Positions 35,804-45,800 of a DNA stretch of 64,000 nt are shown here, one piece after another. Source of the DNA: Bacteroides sp. Lineage in GTDB: Bacteria; Bacteroidota; Bacteroidia; Bacteroidales; Bacteroidaceae. Below the pieces are notes generated by a model. That model did no database searches. It saw nothing but the letters and a program-made list of their open reading frames with translations, and had not been told where the DNA came from. The position numbers were made by a program, and so were the translations under genes. The stretch lies in contig JAJQDI010000031.1 of NCBI GenBank assembly GCA_021202275.1, positions 291,183 to 355,182 on the forward strand, read 5' to 3'. Numbering within the stretch: the first letter of the stretch is position 1; every line of letters begins with the position of its first letter.

Positions 35804-35811
35804 TATTTTTG
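35804..35811 (+). promoter_or_regulatory. -7 box for the GH88-GH2-lyase genes
   Basis: TATTTTTG lies 22 bases after the regulator stop codon and about 39 bases before the GH88 ATG. The same box at the same distance from the same coding tail recurs at 41368-41375. Confidence 0.55.
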
Positions 35812-35849
35812 TGTCGTACTACTTTAATGATACTTATATGGAGACCCCA

Positions 35850-36209
35850 ATGAAACATTACTTCCTGATGGCGGGCATAGCAGCCCTTACCTTCCTGACC
35901 GGATGCGACACAAAGAAAGGCGACGATCTGGTAGCTGATAATTTTGAATTTGCAGATAAACAATTGCGCCATGCGTTGGTAGCGGTAGACGAAGCCCGTA
36001 CTTCGGAATCCGAAGAAAGCCGGGAACGCCGTGAAAAGCGGGGATGGGGCGAACTCACCAATCCGCGCAACAACGAACCCGACGGATCGCTGAATCTGGT
36101 GGTATCCCGCGATTGGACCAGCGGTTTTTTCCCGGCGAGTTATGGTATATGTATGAGTATACGCGCGAACCATTCTGGAAGGATCAGGCCGACCTGCATA
36201 CAAGACTGA
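35850..36209 (+). CDS. GH88 unsaturated glucuronyl hydrolase, N-terminal piece (frameshifted)
   Basis: The piece starts with a lipoprotein-type signal (MKHYFLMAGIAALTFLTGC, Cys19) and continues with FEFADKQLRHAL, a GH88 start. It stays correct to SRDWTSGFFP, the usual substrate-site entry, and then leaves frame at a T6-C3 run (36125-36133), with wrong residues up to the stop at 36209. One more T or C restores the frame. An upstream ATG at 35838 is possible, but the 35850 ATG gives the cleaner signal. Confidence 0.8.
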   Translation: MKHYFLMAGIAALTFLTGCDTKKGDDLVADNFEFADKQLRHALVAVDEARTSESEESRERREKRGWGELTNPRNNEPDGSLNLVVSRDWTSGFFPASYGICMSIRANHSGRIRPTCIQD

Positions 36210-37099
36210 TCGAGCGCGAGCAGTGGAACGGCGGTACACACGATATGGGATTTAAGATGTATTGCAGTTACGGCAACGGCTACCGTCTGACGGGAGATCC
36301 TGTTTATAAGGATATCTTGTTGCAGTCTGCCCACACACTCATCACCCGCTATAAAGAAGGAGCCGGTATCCTGCGCTCCTGGGATCACAACACAGACAAG
36401 TGGGATTGCCCCGTGATCATCGACAACATGATGAACCTGGAACTCCTTTTCTGGGCATTTAACCAGACACAGGACTCTGTTTTCTACCACATCGCCGTGA
36501 ATCACGCGCGCACTACACTGAAAAATCATTTCCGCGAAGATTATAGTACCTATCATGTAGTAGACTACGATACCCTGACCGGTGCCGTACGAACCAAAGC
36601 TACTCATCAGGGATATGCCCATGAATCGGCATGGTCGCGCGGACAAGCCTGGGGATTGTATGGCTATACGATGTGTTACCGGGAGACGGGGCTGCCTGAG
36701 TTTCTGGAACAAGCCCAGCAGATCGAGAAATTTATTTTCAACCATGCCCGGCTACCTGCCGATCTGATCCCCTACTGGGATTTTGATGCCCCTGAGATCC
36801 CCGACGAGCCCAGAGATGTATCGGCGGCTACCTGTACCGCATCGGCCCTGTACGAACTCAGTACCTATGTGCCTGGCAAAGGGGAGAACTACCGCCGGAA
36901 TGCCGATCGGATCTTAGAGAATGCGACCCGACACTACCGTGCCACATTGGGAGAAAACAACGGATTTCTGCTGTTGCACAGCACAGGTTCCAAGCCTCAC
37001 AATTCGGAGATAGATGTACCTATTGTATATGCCGACTATTATTTCCTGGAAGCCTTGCTCCGTAAAGCCCGGTTGGATCGCAACGAACCTCTTTTCTGA
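36131..37099 (+). CDS. GH88 unsaturated glucuronyl hydrolase, main piece
   Basis: This continues GH88 from the T6-C3 run with GELWYMYEYT, the direct follow-on of SGFFP. The catalytic alpha6/alpha6 barrel includes HDMGFKMYCSYGNGYRL and WDCPVIIDNMMNLELL, which carries the conserved catalytic Asp. HQGYAHESAWSRGQAWGLYG follows, and YADYYFLEALLR ends the barrel. GH88 hydrates the 4,5-double bond made by polysaccharide lyases and so releases the unsaturated uronic acid from oligosaccharide ends, probably in the periplasm. This links it to the two lyase-fold proteins downstream. No in-frame native start belongs to this piece alone. Confidence 0.9.
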   Translation, partial: PGELWYMYEYTREPFWKDQADLHTRLIEREQWNGGTHDMGFKMYCSYGNGYRLTGDPVYKDILLQSAHTLITRYKEGAGILRSWDHNTDKWDCPVIIDNMMNLELLFWAFNQTQDSVFYHIAVNHARTTLKNHFREDYSTYHVVDYDTLTGAVRTKATHQGYAHESAWSRGQAWGLYGYTMCYRETGLPEFLEQAQQIEKFIFNHARLPADLIPYWDFDAPEIPDEPRDVSAATCTASALYELSTYVPGKGENYRRNADRILENATRHYRATLGENNGFLLLHSTGSKPHNSEIDVPIVYADYYFLEALLRKARLDRNEPLF

Positions 37100-37322
37100 A
37101 ACGGATAAGAGATGTTGATTTGCTGTAGAGATGCAAAGAGATTTACGATGTACGATTGAAAATTACAGGAAGGAGACTTAAGTTTTGAGCAATAAGTAGA
37201 AAAATATCCGAAATCATGCGCTATCTGATATGTAGTATAAAACTCAAGGGATTACTTGCTGTTTTTCCTATCCGCATGGTACTTATAACTTAAAACTCAT
37301 AACTCCTATATTTCATACTACC
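37100..37322. other. Gap between GH88 and GH2 with repeat-like AT-rich sequence
   Basis: No gene is seen. The gap holds TTACGATGTACGATTG near 37143 and ACTTATAACTTAAAACTCAT near 37277, which resemble the inverted-repeat families at 2922, 25821 and 60677. No good -7 box is visible before the GH2 gene. Confidence 0.5.
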
Positions 37323-39791
37323 ATGAACAAACAAACACTATCTTTATTCGCCCTTCTTTGCCTGGCTTTGGCTGTACAGGCAAAGATCCCTGCTACCCAA
37401 CGGGTGCGGCTGACGGAAAACTGGGAGTTCCTCCGGCAGGATCTCGGAAGCATATGGGGGGCCGTTCGTCCGGCAGAGCCGGGTTCGTCCGAAGCTGTAC
37501 CTGTGTGGAGCGCGGTGACCCTTCCGCATTGTTTCAATGCGGACGATGCCGTAGACCCCGATGTCAACTATTACCAGGGTCCCGGATGGTACCGTACTCT
37601 GTTGGATATACAATCTCCTGTGGAAGGCGAACGCATCTTACTGGAATTTGAAGGGGCCGGACAGAAAACCGAAGTATACCTTTATACTACCCTGGTGGGT
37701 AGCCATGTAGGTGGATATGACGAGTGGAGTTTAGACATTACCGAAGCCATACAGGCCGTGCGTGCAGATGAAACCTGGCTGCGGCAGTCTGGCGGTCGTA
37801 TCCCATTGATCGTCCGGTGCGACAACTCCCGGGATGTGGAGATGATCCCTTCCGATCTGTCGGATTTCAACTTGTATGGAGGATTGTATCGTTATGTCAA
37901 CCTCATTCGTCAGCCCGAACTCTCTTTCCGTAGTCTGCAAGTGGATACCGAAGTGGCGAGAGACCTGCGCAGTGCTTCTTTGCGGTTGTATGCCGATTTT
38001 TACAATCCGGCCGATCATACCGAAGCCGTGGTGGAGATCTCTCTGAAAGATCCTTCCGGTAAAGTGGTACTCAGGGATACACAGACCGTGTTGCCGTTGG
38101 GCAGAACAGAGTTGGGAACTTTCACTATGAAGAATCCGCACCTGTGGAGCACCGATCGCCCGCAACTATATACCTGTGAGTTTACACTCATTACGGCCGG
38201 GAGCCGGCAGACAGTGAGCGAACGCGTTGGCTTTCGCCGTACGGAATTTATGGAACAAGGACCTTTTCTGCTTAACGGACAGCGGTTGTTGCTCCGGGGT
38301 ACACACCGCCACGAAGATCATGCCGGCGTAGGTGCCGCTATGACAGAAGAGCAGATGACAGCGGAAATGCGGCTGATGAAAGAGATGGGTGTTAATTTCA
38401 TCCGCCTCGGACACTACCAGCAGTCCGATATCATCCTCAGCCTGTGTGACGAACTGGGTATCTTGGTATGGGAAGAGATTCCCTGGTGCCGGGGTGGCCT
38501 GGGTGGACCCGTTTACAAGGAGCAAGCCAGAAGAATGCTCACCAACATGATTGTGCAGCACCGCAACCACCCTTCGGTAATCATCTGGGGAATGGGCAAC
38601 GAGAACGATTGGCCGGGAGACTTCACTACGTTCGAAGAGTCGGAGATACGGGCCTTTATGAAAGAACTGAACGACTTGTCCCACACATTAGACCCCTCGC
38701 GAAAGACGGCCATTCGTCGTTGCGATTTCTGCAAAGACATTGTAGATGTATATTCCCCTTCGATCTGGGCCGGATGGTACCGCGGTATGTTTACCGACTA
38801 CAAATCCGTATCCGAGGCAGAAAGCAAACGGGTGAAGCATTTCCTACATGTAGAATGGGGTGGCGACTCACACGCGGGACGTCATGCCGAAGATCCCTTC
38901 CTCAACCTGGAGCGCATCGAGAGCGGGTCGGGTGCTGATGAACGCGCCGGAGATGCTTCGCTCTACGGAGGCAATGCCCGCGCGTCCCGCGACGGAGACT
39001 GGTCGGAGAGTTACATGGTGAAACTGATCGACTGGCACCTCAAAGAGCAGGAAACCATGCCCTGGCTCACCGGTACAGCCTACTGGCCTTTCAAAGATTT
39101 CTCTACTCCGTTGCGTCCCGACAATCCGGTACCTTACGTCAACCAGAAAGGAGTAGTGGAGCGCGACCTGACTCCGAAAGAGAGTTTCTATGTATTCCAG
39201 TCCTACTGGACCACCCGCCCTATGCTACATATCTATGGACATAGCTGGCCCGTGCGCTGGGGAGCGGAGGGAGAAGAGAAAGAGATCTTAGTCTACTCCA
39301 ACTGTGCTGAGGTAGAGTTGTTTGTCAACGGCACCAGTCAGGGAGTGAAACGCCGCGACAGTCAGGACTTTCCGGCTGCCGGGCTCCGCTGGAATTGTGT
39401 GTTGCAGCCCGGAGAGAACCGGATCGAAGCGGTGGCTATCCAAGGCAAAGACCGATTGAAAGACGAGATCCTGATGCGGTATGAGACCTGTAGCTGGGGA
39501 GTTCCTGCGCAGATCTGCCTCACTACCCGCGACTCGGAAGCAGGAGCCTGGATAGATGTACAGCTGGCCGACGGGCAGGGAGTTCCCTGTCTGGACGATG
39601 CTTCGTGGGTGAGTTTTGAAATAGCCGGAGACGGCAAGCTGATGCAAAATAGGGGTACCTCCACCGGATCACGCAAGGTACAGACCCGCAACGGCCGCGC
39701 TTCCATACAGGTGGCTCTCACCGGAGAGTGTGTGGTAGCAGTGAAGTCGGAGCATATTCCTACAGCTTATATACACGTAAAAAAGCCATGA
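37323..39791 (+). CDS. Glycoside hydrolase family 2 (beta-galactosidase/beta-glucuronidase type)
   Basis: The 822-residue protein has a signal peptide (cut near AVQAK). A GH2 sugar-binding domain follows (YYQGPGWYRTLLDI, SDFNLYGGLYRYVNL), then an Ig-like domain. The TIM barrel carries the acid/base Glu427 in GMGNEND and the nucleophile Glu511 in HVEWGG. A C-terminal Ig-like domain is also present. It probably removes a beta-linked sugar from the oligosaccharides of this PUL in the periplasm. Whether it acts on galactose, glucuronate or another sugar cannot be decided here. Its stop overlaps the next gene's ATG (ATGA), so the pair is translationally coupled. Confidence 0.92.
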   Translation: MNKQTLSLFALLCLALAVQAKIPATQRVRLTENWEFLRQDLGSIWGAVRPAEPGSSEAVPVWSAVTLPHCFNADDAVDPDVNYYQGPGWYRTLLDIQSPVEGERILLEFEGAGQKTEVYLYTTLVGSHVGGYDEWSLDITEAIQAVRADETWLRQSGGRIPLIVRCDNSRDVEMIPSDLSDFNLYGGLYRYVNLIRQPELSFRSLQVDTEVARDLRSASLRLYADFYNPADHTEAVVEISLKDPSGKVVLRDTQTVLPLGRTELGTFTMKNPHLWSTDRPQLYTCEFTLITAGSRQTVSERVGFRRTEFMEQGPFLLNGQRLLLRGTHRHEDHAGVGAAMTEEQMTAEMRLMKEMGVNFIRLGHYQQSDIILSLCDELGILVWEEIPWCRGGLGGPVYKEQARRMLTNMIVQHRNHPSVIIWGMGNENDWPGDFTTFEESEIRAFMKELNDLSHTLDPSRKTAIRRCDFCKDIVDVYSPSIWAGWYRGMFTDYKSVSEAESKRVKHFLHVEWGGDSHAGRHAEDPFLNLERIESGSGADERAGDASLYGGNARASRDGDWSESYMVKLIDWHLKEQETMPWLTGTAYWPFKDFSTPLRPDNPVPYVNQKGVVERDLTPKESFYVFQSYWTTRPMLHIYGHSWPVRWGAEGEEKEILVYSNCAEVELFVNGTSQGVKRRDSQDFPAAGLRWNCVLQPGENRIEAVAIQGKDRLKDEILMRYETCSWGVPAQICLTTRDSEAGAWIDVQLADGQGVPCLDDASWVSFEIAGDGKLMQNRGTSTGSRKVQTRNGRASIQVALTGECVVAVKSEHIPTAYIHVKKP

Positions 39792-40960
39792 AAGCCATAT
39801 ACTATGTACTGATCCTGTGTCTGGGATGGAACTATGGTCCGGTAGCTTTAGCGTCGGAGAAGTTGCGATCGGAGATCGTTGCGTTGTTGCAGGAAGAGGT
39901 CATCGCCAGAGCCGATGCGGCGTTGGAGGCACAACCTGTGACCGTGACAGCTACACCAGCGGTACGGAGCGCGGGCGGTCTCCACGATTTCTATTCAGAA
40001 GGTGATTATTGGTGGCCCGATCCGCAAAACCCCGACGGGTCTTATATACGCCGCGACGGAGAGACCAATCCGGACAATTTCACTGCGCACCGGGAAGCCA
40101 TGATCCGTTTCAGTCAGTTGGTCGGCGACCTGGTATCGGGCTGGTTGCTTACCTCCGACACCCGCTACACCGATGCAGCCCGTTTGCATTGCCGGGCTTG
40201 GTTCATGGATGATGCTACCCGGATGAATCCCAACCTGCTTTATGCCCAGGCTATCCAGGGGATCGCTACCGGCAGGGGCATTGGTATCATCGATACCATC
40301 CACTTGATGGAGGTAAGCCAGGCGTTGAGGCTGATGGAGCAATCCGGACTGATCCCCGAGCCTGAATTACGCGCTTTCCGACTCTGGTTTTCCGATTACC
40401 TTACCTGGATCTCCACCCACCGTTATGGGGTGGCCGAAAGAAGTGCAAAGAACAACCACAGGACCTGTTGGGTGATGCAGGCAGCGGCTTTTGCTTTGTT
40501 CACCGGCGACGAAGAGATGCTTCGTTCCTGCCGCGAGCAATACAAGGCGGTATTGCTTCCCGGGCAGATGGCTCCGGACGGCAGTTTTCCGCTCGAACTG
40601 GATCGTACCAAACCCTACGGATATGCACTGTTCAATCTGGACGCGATGGCTGTTACGGCCTGGCTGCTGTCTACACCGGAAGAAGACCTCTGGGACTTTA
40701 CGCTGCCCGACGGACGCGGCATACGTAAAGGGGTGGAATGGATGTTTCCTTATGTGGCCGACAAATCGCTCTGGCAGCTACCCCCCGATGTCATGTTCTG
40801 GGAGGAGTGGCCGGTGGCACATCCCTTTCTCTGGCTGGCCTGTCTCGATCGGTTCGAACCCCGCTATTGGGAAGTCTGGAAAGGACTGGAACATTTCCCT
40901 GCGAATGCCGAAGTGATCCGTAACCTGCCGGTGCGCCATCCGTTGCTGTGGCTGCCCTGA
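39788..40960 (+). CDS. Alginate-lyase-fold protein (PF05426 type), first copy
   Basis: The 390-residue protein has a signal peptide (cut near ALASE) and an alpha/alpha-toroid alginate-lyase domain. Signature segments are GDYWWPDPQNPDGSYIRRDGE, partly quoted here, MNPNLLYAQAI and KNNHRTCWVMQ with the Asn223-His224 pair typical of the active site. After the pair it has Arg-Thr-Cys in place of the Gly-Leu-Ala of the second copy. Related families cleave uronic-acid polymers by beta-elimination (alginate or glucuronan). The open frame begins earlier, but the ATG at 39788 overlaps the GH2 stop and gives the signal peptide. Lyase activity is likely but unproven. Confidence 0.8.
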   Translation: MKAIYYVLILCLGWNYGPVALASEKLRSEIVALLQEEVIARADAALEAQPVTVTATPAVRSAGGLHDFYSEGDYWWPDPQNPDGSYIRRDGETNPDNFTAHREAMIRFSQLVGDLVSGWLLTSDTRYTDAARLHCRAWFMDDATRMNPNLLYAQAIQGIATGRGIGIIDTIHLMEVSQALRLMEQSGLIPEPELRAFRLWFSDYLTWISTHRYGVAERSAKNNHRTCWVMQAAAFALFTGDEEMLRSCREQYKAVLLPGQMAPDGSFPLELDRTKPYGYALFNLDAMAVTAWLLSTPEEDLWDFTLPDGRGIRKGVEWMFPYVADKSLWQLPPDVMFWEEWPVAHPFLWLACLDRFEPRYWEVWKGLEHFPANAEVIRNLPVRHPLLWLP

Positions 40961-41051
40961 GGAAGAAGCGATCCTGTTCTGTGCGGTAGGCTATTATAAA
41001 TCCATTAATGAGTTTCTATTCTAACCTCTACAGAGAAAGGGATTACCTGTA

Positions 41052-41072
41052 GAGACGCACGCCGTGCGTCTC
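41052..41072. repeat. Dispersed palindrome, GAGACGCACG family, copy 3
   Basis: This is a perfect palindrome around CGCCG (GAGACGCACG plus its inverse). It is followed by CGCGATGTAGGTCCAACAAA. A second GATGTATATCCAACAAAAAA lies 50 bases on, so the repeated unit is longer than the palindrome. Confidence 0.8.
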
Positions 41073-41182
41073 CGCGATGTAGGTCCAACAAAAAGGCGTG
41101 CGTCTGAATATGGTGCGACTTCGTGATGTATATCCAACAAAAAAGTATATCGCAAGGTATATACCTTCCCATTCGGTATGCT

Positions 41183-41203
41183 GAGACGCACACCGTGCGT
41201 CTC
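41183..41203. repeat. Dispersed palindrome, GAGACGCACG family, copy 4
   Basis: It differs from copy 3 only at the central bases (CAC instead of CGC) and is followed by TACAGGGTACGG. Confidence 0.75.
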
Positions 41204-41307
41204 TACAGGGTACGGAGTAGGATATATCTAGGAAGAATGAACTTCTACTTAAGGGAAACATATCATAATCACGTTTATAAGTTCCGTTGAAATGCATACA
41301 AATAACA

Positions 41308-41346
41308 AATGGGATGAATTTACAAACATCCGGTACGCAGGAATAA
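41308..41346 (+). pseudogene. Remnant of a second hybrid regulator gene (last 12 codons and stop)
   Basis: The frame reads NGMNLQTSGTQE and stop, exactly the last residues of the regulator ending at 35782. The two differences in 39 bases are both synonymous third-position changes. The TATTTTTG box lies 22 bases after the stop in both places. This suggests a lost second copy of the regulator, or a duplicated junction used as a promoter region. Confidence 0.6.
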
Positions 41347-41367
41347 CTGATTCTCAGGGTGTTCTTC

Positions 41368-41375
41368 TATTTTTG
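41368..41375 (+). promoter_or_regulatory. -7 box for the second half of PUL 2
   Basis: TATTTTTG lies 22 bases after the regulator-tail remnant, matching the layout at 35804-35811. It would start transcription about 210 bases before the second lyase gene. Confidence 0.5.
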
Positions 41376-41593
41376 TGACAGGCTCTCTGGCTGAGAACCG
41401 AAAGAAAAACCCAAAAAACACGATAAACTGTCGGTTGGGAATTGGGATTTTCAGACTACGGTTCCCGGCAGAGGATCTACAAAAAAATAAATACTCTTCT
41501 TATAAAAAGATTTTCCGTTGATGAATGCGTGACATTCTAATGGGAAGAAGTAAACAAGCAGAGATAAAAAATGAAAAATACAATTTTATTTGA

Positions 41594-42793
41594 ATGAAAA
41601 AGATGAAAAAAGTATGGTTAACCTGTCTGTGCTGCCTGTGTGCTGGCTGGCTTTTCGCACAGCAGCCCCGGGTCTATAGTTCGGAGCGGCTGGCGAAGAT
41701 CAAAGCCGAACCGGCAACGCATAGCAAAGCAGTCAGATCTTTGTTGTCTCAGGCAGACAAAGAACTGAAAAGCACTCCTCCCTCGGTGATGGAGAAAACA
41801 ATGATCCCTGCCAGTGGCGACAAGCACGACTACATGAGTATGGGGCCTTACTGGTGGCCCGATCCCGATAAGGAAGACGGACTGCCTTACATCCGCAAGG
41901 ACGGTGAACGCAATCCGGAACTGGACAAACTGGATCGCAACAAGCTGGGGCGTATGGCTCGCGCGGTGATTACCCTGGGACTGGGCTACTACTTCTCCGG
42001 CAATGAAAAGTATGCCGACAAAGCGGTGGACTTCCTGAAGGTGTGGTTCATGGACCCGGATACCCGCATGAATCCCAACCTGATCTACAGGCAAACCATT
42101 CCCGGTCGCAACAACGGTCTGGGACGTGGCGAAGGGGTGATCGATACCTACTCGTTTGTAGAGATGCTGGACGCGGTGGAGTTACTGAAAAGTTCCAAAG
42201 CCTGGACACCGGAAGTGGAAGCCGGCATGCAAAGCTGGTTCACCGCGTTTGTGGAGTGGCTTACCACCCATCCGGTAGCTATCCAGGAGAAACAGGCCAG
42301 AAACAATCACGGTCTGGCCTACGACGTACAGGTGGCGCGTTACGCGCTCTTTACAGGCAATGAAGAACTGGCCCGCTCCCTTGTAGCCGGATTTCCCGAA
42401 ACCCGTCTGTTCAAACAGATCGAACCGGATGGCAAACAACCCCTCGAACTGGCACGGACCACAGCCCTCGGATATACCGTATTCAACCTTACCCATATGC
42501 TGGATATGGCAAGTATTGCCCGGAGCCTGGGTATGGACATCTACCATGTGACAAGTGAAGACGGACGTTCGGTGACGGCTGCCATTGGGTTCCTGATCCC
42601 TTACCTCGGCAAGCCCCAGAGTGCCTTTCCCTATCAGCAGATCAAGGAGTGGGACGAAAAACAGAACGAAGGTTGCTGGGTATTGCGCCGGGCTGCGAAA
42701 TACGATCCTGCTGCTGGCTATAGCCAGATCGCTGCTACGTACGACAAAACTTCTCCTTCGAGCCGCTCGTGGCTGCTCTATGACATAGACTAA
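41594..42793 (+). CDS. Alginate-lyase-fold protein (PF05426, PL38-like), second copy
   Basis: The 399-residue protein has a signal peptide (cut near WLFAQQ) and the same toroid domain as the gene at 39788. Features are MSMGPYWWPDP, YIRKDGERNP, MNPNLIYRQTIPGRNNG and RNNHGLAYDVQ with the Asn-His pair at 238-239. This form, with NNHG and a following Asp, resembles PL38-type enzymes, for which glucuronan and alginate lyase activities are known. It probably cuts the PUL 2 polymer or its oligosaccharides. It starts the second transcription block and precedes SusC by 28 bases. Confidence 0.82.
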   Translation: MKKMKKVWLTCLCCLCAGWLFAQQPRVYSSERLAKIKAEPATHSKAVRSLLSQADKELKSTPPSVMEKTMIPASGDKHDYMSMGPYWWPDPDKEDGLPYIRKDGERNPELDKLDRNKLGRMARAVITLGLGYYFSGNEKYADKAVDFLKVWFMDPDTRMNPNLIYRQTIPGRNNGLGRGEGVIDTYSFVEMLDAVELLKSSKAWTPEVEAGMQSWFTAFVEWLTTHPVAIQEKQARNNHGLAYDVQVARYALFTGNEELARSLVAGFPETRLFKQIEPDGKQPLELARTTALGYTVFNLTHMLDMASIARSLGMDIYHVTSEDGRSVTAAIGFLIPYLGKPQSAFPYQQIKEWDEKQNEGCWVLRRAAKYDPAAGYSQIAATYDKTSPSSRSWLLYDID

Positions 42794-42821
42794 TACCAAT
42801 ATAACTTTAAATCCTGTTATT

Positions 42822-45800
42822 ATGAGGAATAAAACCCTGAACAGCTATCTTTGTATAGCTTTGCTGTGGCTGGCACAGATCCCTTTCCTGGGCAATTTGC
42901 AGGCACAGTCCAATCTTGTCAAAGGAACTGTCCTGGATGCCGAAGGCGGTATGCCGGGAGTGAATGTGACCGTCAAAGGTACTACCAATGGTACCATTAC
43001 GGATATAGAAGGTAATTTCAGTATCAGCGTGCCCGATGGCAGCTCCGTATTGATATTTTCCTATATCGGATACGTTACCGAAGAGGTGACCGTAGGCAAT
43101 CAGACACAGATCACTGTTACCCTGACGGAAGATGCCCGCACCCTGGATGAGGTGGTTGTAGTGGGATACGGTGTACAGAAGAAATCTCACCTGACCGGCT
43201 CTGTTTCCAAATTAGATACCGACAACCTGACCGATATTCCTGTGACCCGTGTGGATCAGGTATTGCAGGGAAAGATCGCCGGGGTCAATATCCAGAATTC
43301 TACTTCGGAAGCGGGAGCCGCTCCCCAGATCCGGGTACGCGGTATGGGATCGATCAGTGCCGACAGTAGTCCGCTGGTGGTGATCGACGGCTATCCTACT
43401 CCGGACGGTCTGGAAACACTGGATATGGCAGATGTCGAATCTATTGAGGTATTGAAAGATGCCGCTTCGGCAGCGATCTACGGTTCGCGGGCTGCCAATG
43501 GGGTGATCCTGGTGACTACGAAACAGGGAGACTTCAACCGTCCGCGCTACAACGTGAAAGCCTCCACAGGTCTGAAGTGGGCCTACCAGTTACACCCGAT
43601 CATGAACTCGCGGGAGTATGTGGATATGCTGGCCTATGAGGCTCCGTTGCGTGGAGTAAAGTTGAATGAGAACGATGAAGCCATGAGGTATATCAACAAC
43701 CATACCAATTGGCAGAAGCAAGGTTTGAACAGTGCTCCTCAGATACACCAGGTACAGCTTTCGGTGTCCGGAGGAAAGAAAGATCTGACCTATTACGTAT
43801 CCGGGAACTTTGTACAGGAAGATGGTATCATGATCGACAGCAAGTATACCCGTATGAATATGCGCTCGCGTATCCATGTCAAACTGACCAACCGGATGGA
43901 TTTCAGTCTGAATATCGCACCTTCATACAACAAGACCCAGACGCCTTCTACCAATTTTATCGACTTCTATCGGGTTCCCTCTTTTATGCCGGTAAGACAT
44001 ACCGAAGAGACCGCTGCACTCACCGGAAAACCGGTAGGTAGCTACGCCCACGGAAGAGATTTCAACGATGTGATATTTACCCGGGAAGACGGTACTACCT
44101 TTACCGCCAAACCTTTTCAGAGTGCGAACAACAATCCCCGCTCACTGATGGACAATGAAAAACGCTACCGCGAAGACTATAACCTGCAAACCAATGCCGC
44201 CATCAACATAGAACTCGCCAAAGGGTTGATCTTTACTACTTCCAACGGTTTCTTCTTCCGGTATCGCCAGAACAATGAATACCGCAACTACGAAGCCAAG
44301 AAGGATGGAGAATCGGCACAGGCCACTTACAAGAACCGCCTTTATATAGACCTTCTCAGTGAGAATACACTCCATTACACAGGGAAGAAGGGTAAACACG
44401 ATTATGCCGGATTGGTAGGGTATACAGCACAGACTACTGTAGAGCAGACTGCCGGTATTGTGGGACTTGGATTCCCTACGGACTATATCCATACGCTCAA
44501 CGCGGCTACGGTGATCGACCTCGAAGGTACCAATACATTTAAATACCGTACCGCGATGATGTCTGTATTGGCTCGTTTCAATTACGGTTATGCCGAGAAA
44601 TATCTCTTTTCGGCAAGTATCCGTACAGACGGTAGCTCTATGTTTGCTCCGGGCCATCAATGGGGCTGGTTTCCCTCGGCTTCTGTGGGCTGGAGAGCTT
44701 CGGAAGAGCCTTTCCTGAAAGATGTAAGCTGGCTGGATATGCTGAAACTGCGTGCCAGCTTTGGTATCACGGGTAACAACAACATCCCGGCTAATTCCTA
44801 TTACGACCTTCTCTATCCAAGCAACTATGTACTGGGAGGCGGCAACGGCAACCTGGTGTCCGGATTAGGTATGAACAGCAGTACCAAAGGAAACCGAGAG
44901 ATCACCTGGGAGCAGACCTATGAATACAATGCGGGGATCGATTTCAGCGCTTTTCAGAGCCGGCTGAATGTGACGCTGGAAGGATACTACTCCATCACCA
45001 GGCAGTTGCTGTTCAAACAACCGGTACTTTCCTTTATGGGATATAGCGACTATTGGAACAACATCGGACGCATCCGCAACAGTGGTATCGAGCTGGAAGT
45101 CTCTACGCACAACATACGTACGAAGAAATTTGAGTGGGTCACCTCTCTCAACCTCTCTTCCAATTTCAACAAACTGCTGGAACTTTCTGGAGAAGAGCGT
45201 CTGATCTCCGACGGAGAACGTAGCGAGTTGTACCTGGCACAGGTAGGCAAGTCGGCCATTGCCTTCTTCGGATACAAGACCGACGGTGTATGGCTCAGCC
45301 AGGAACAGATAGACAACCATCCTCACCTGCCGGGAGACGTACCGGGCGGATTGCGTATCGTGGATGTGAACAAAGACGGGGTGATCGATGACAAAGACTG
45401 TACGGTGATCGGAAATCCCTTCCCGAAACTCAGCTGGGGAATGACAAATACATTCAAATGGAACAATTTTGATCTCTATATCCCCATACAGGGGGTACAT
45501 GGGCTGGATGTATTCAATGGAGACGGATACTACAACGAAAGCAAGAAATTCAATCGCAATTACGTGAAAGACAGATGGCTCTCCCCGGATTTTCCGGGCG
45601 ATGGAAAAACTCCTTTCTTCGACAATGGCATCGCGTGGCAGTATACAGACTATATGATCGAAGACGGGTCTTATATCGCTTTGCGGGATGTGGTACTTGG
45701 ATATAAGTTCCAGAAAAAACAACTCCGGAAAATGGGTCTGAATTCCCTGCGCCTCTATGCTTCGGGACAAAACCTGCTCCATTTCTCAGCTAAGAACTAC

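Larger units (their letters stand above)
40961..41593. other. Long gap inside PUL 2 with palindromes and a gene remnant
   Basis: No full gene is seen. In order the gap holds palindromes at 41052-41072 and 41183-41203 with a degenerate copy between, a 13-codon tail identical in protein sequence to the regulator's end (41308-41346), and a -7 box at 41368-41375. About 220 bases of leader then precede the second lyase gene. Confidence 0.65.

Noticed and set aside
44865..45782. Minus-strand frame of 305 codons opposite SusC of PUL 2
   Set aside because: It is a shadow of the SusC barrel; no family resemblance was seen.
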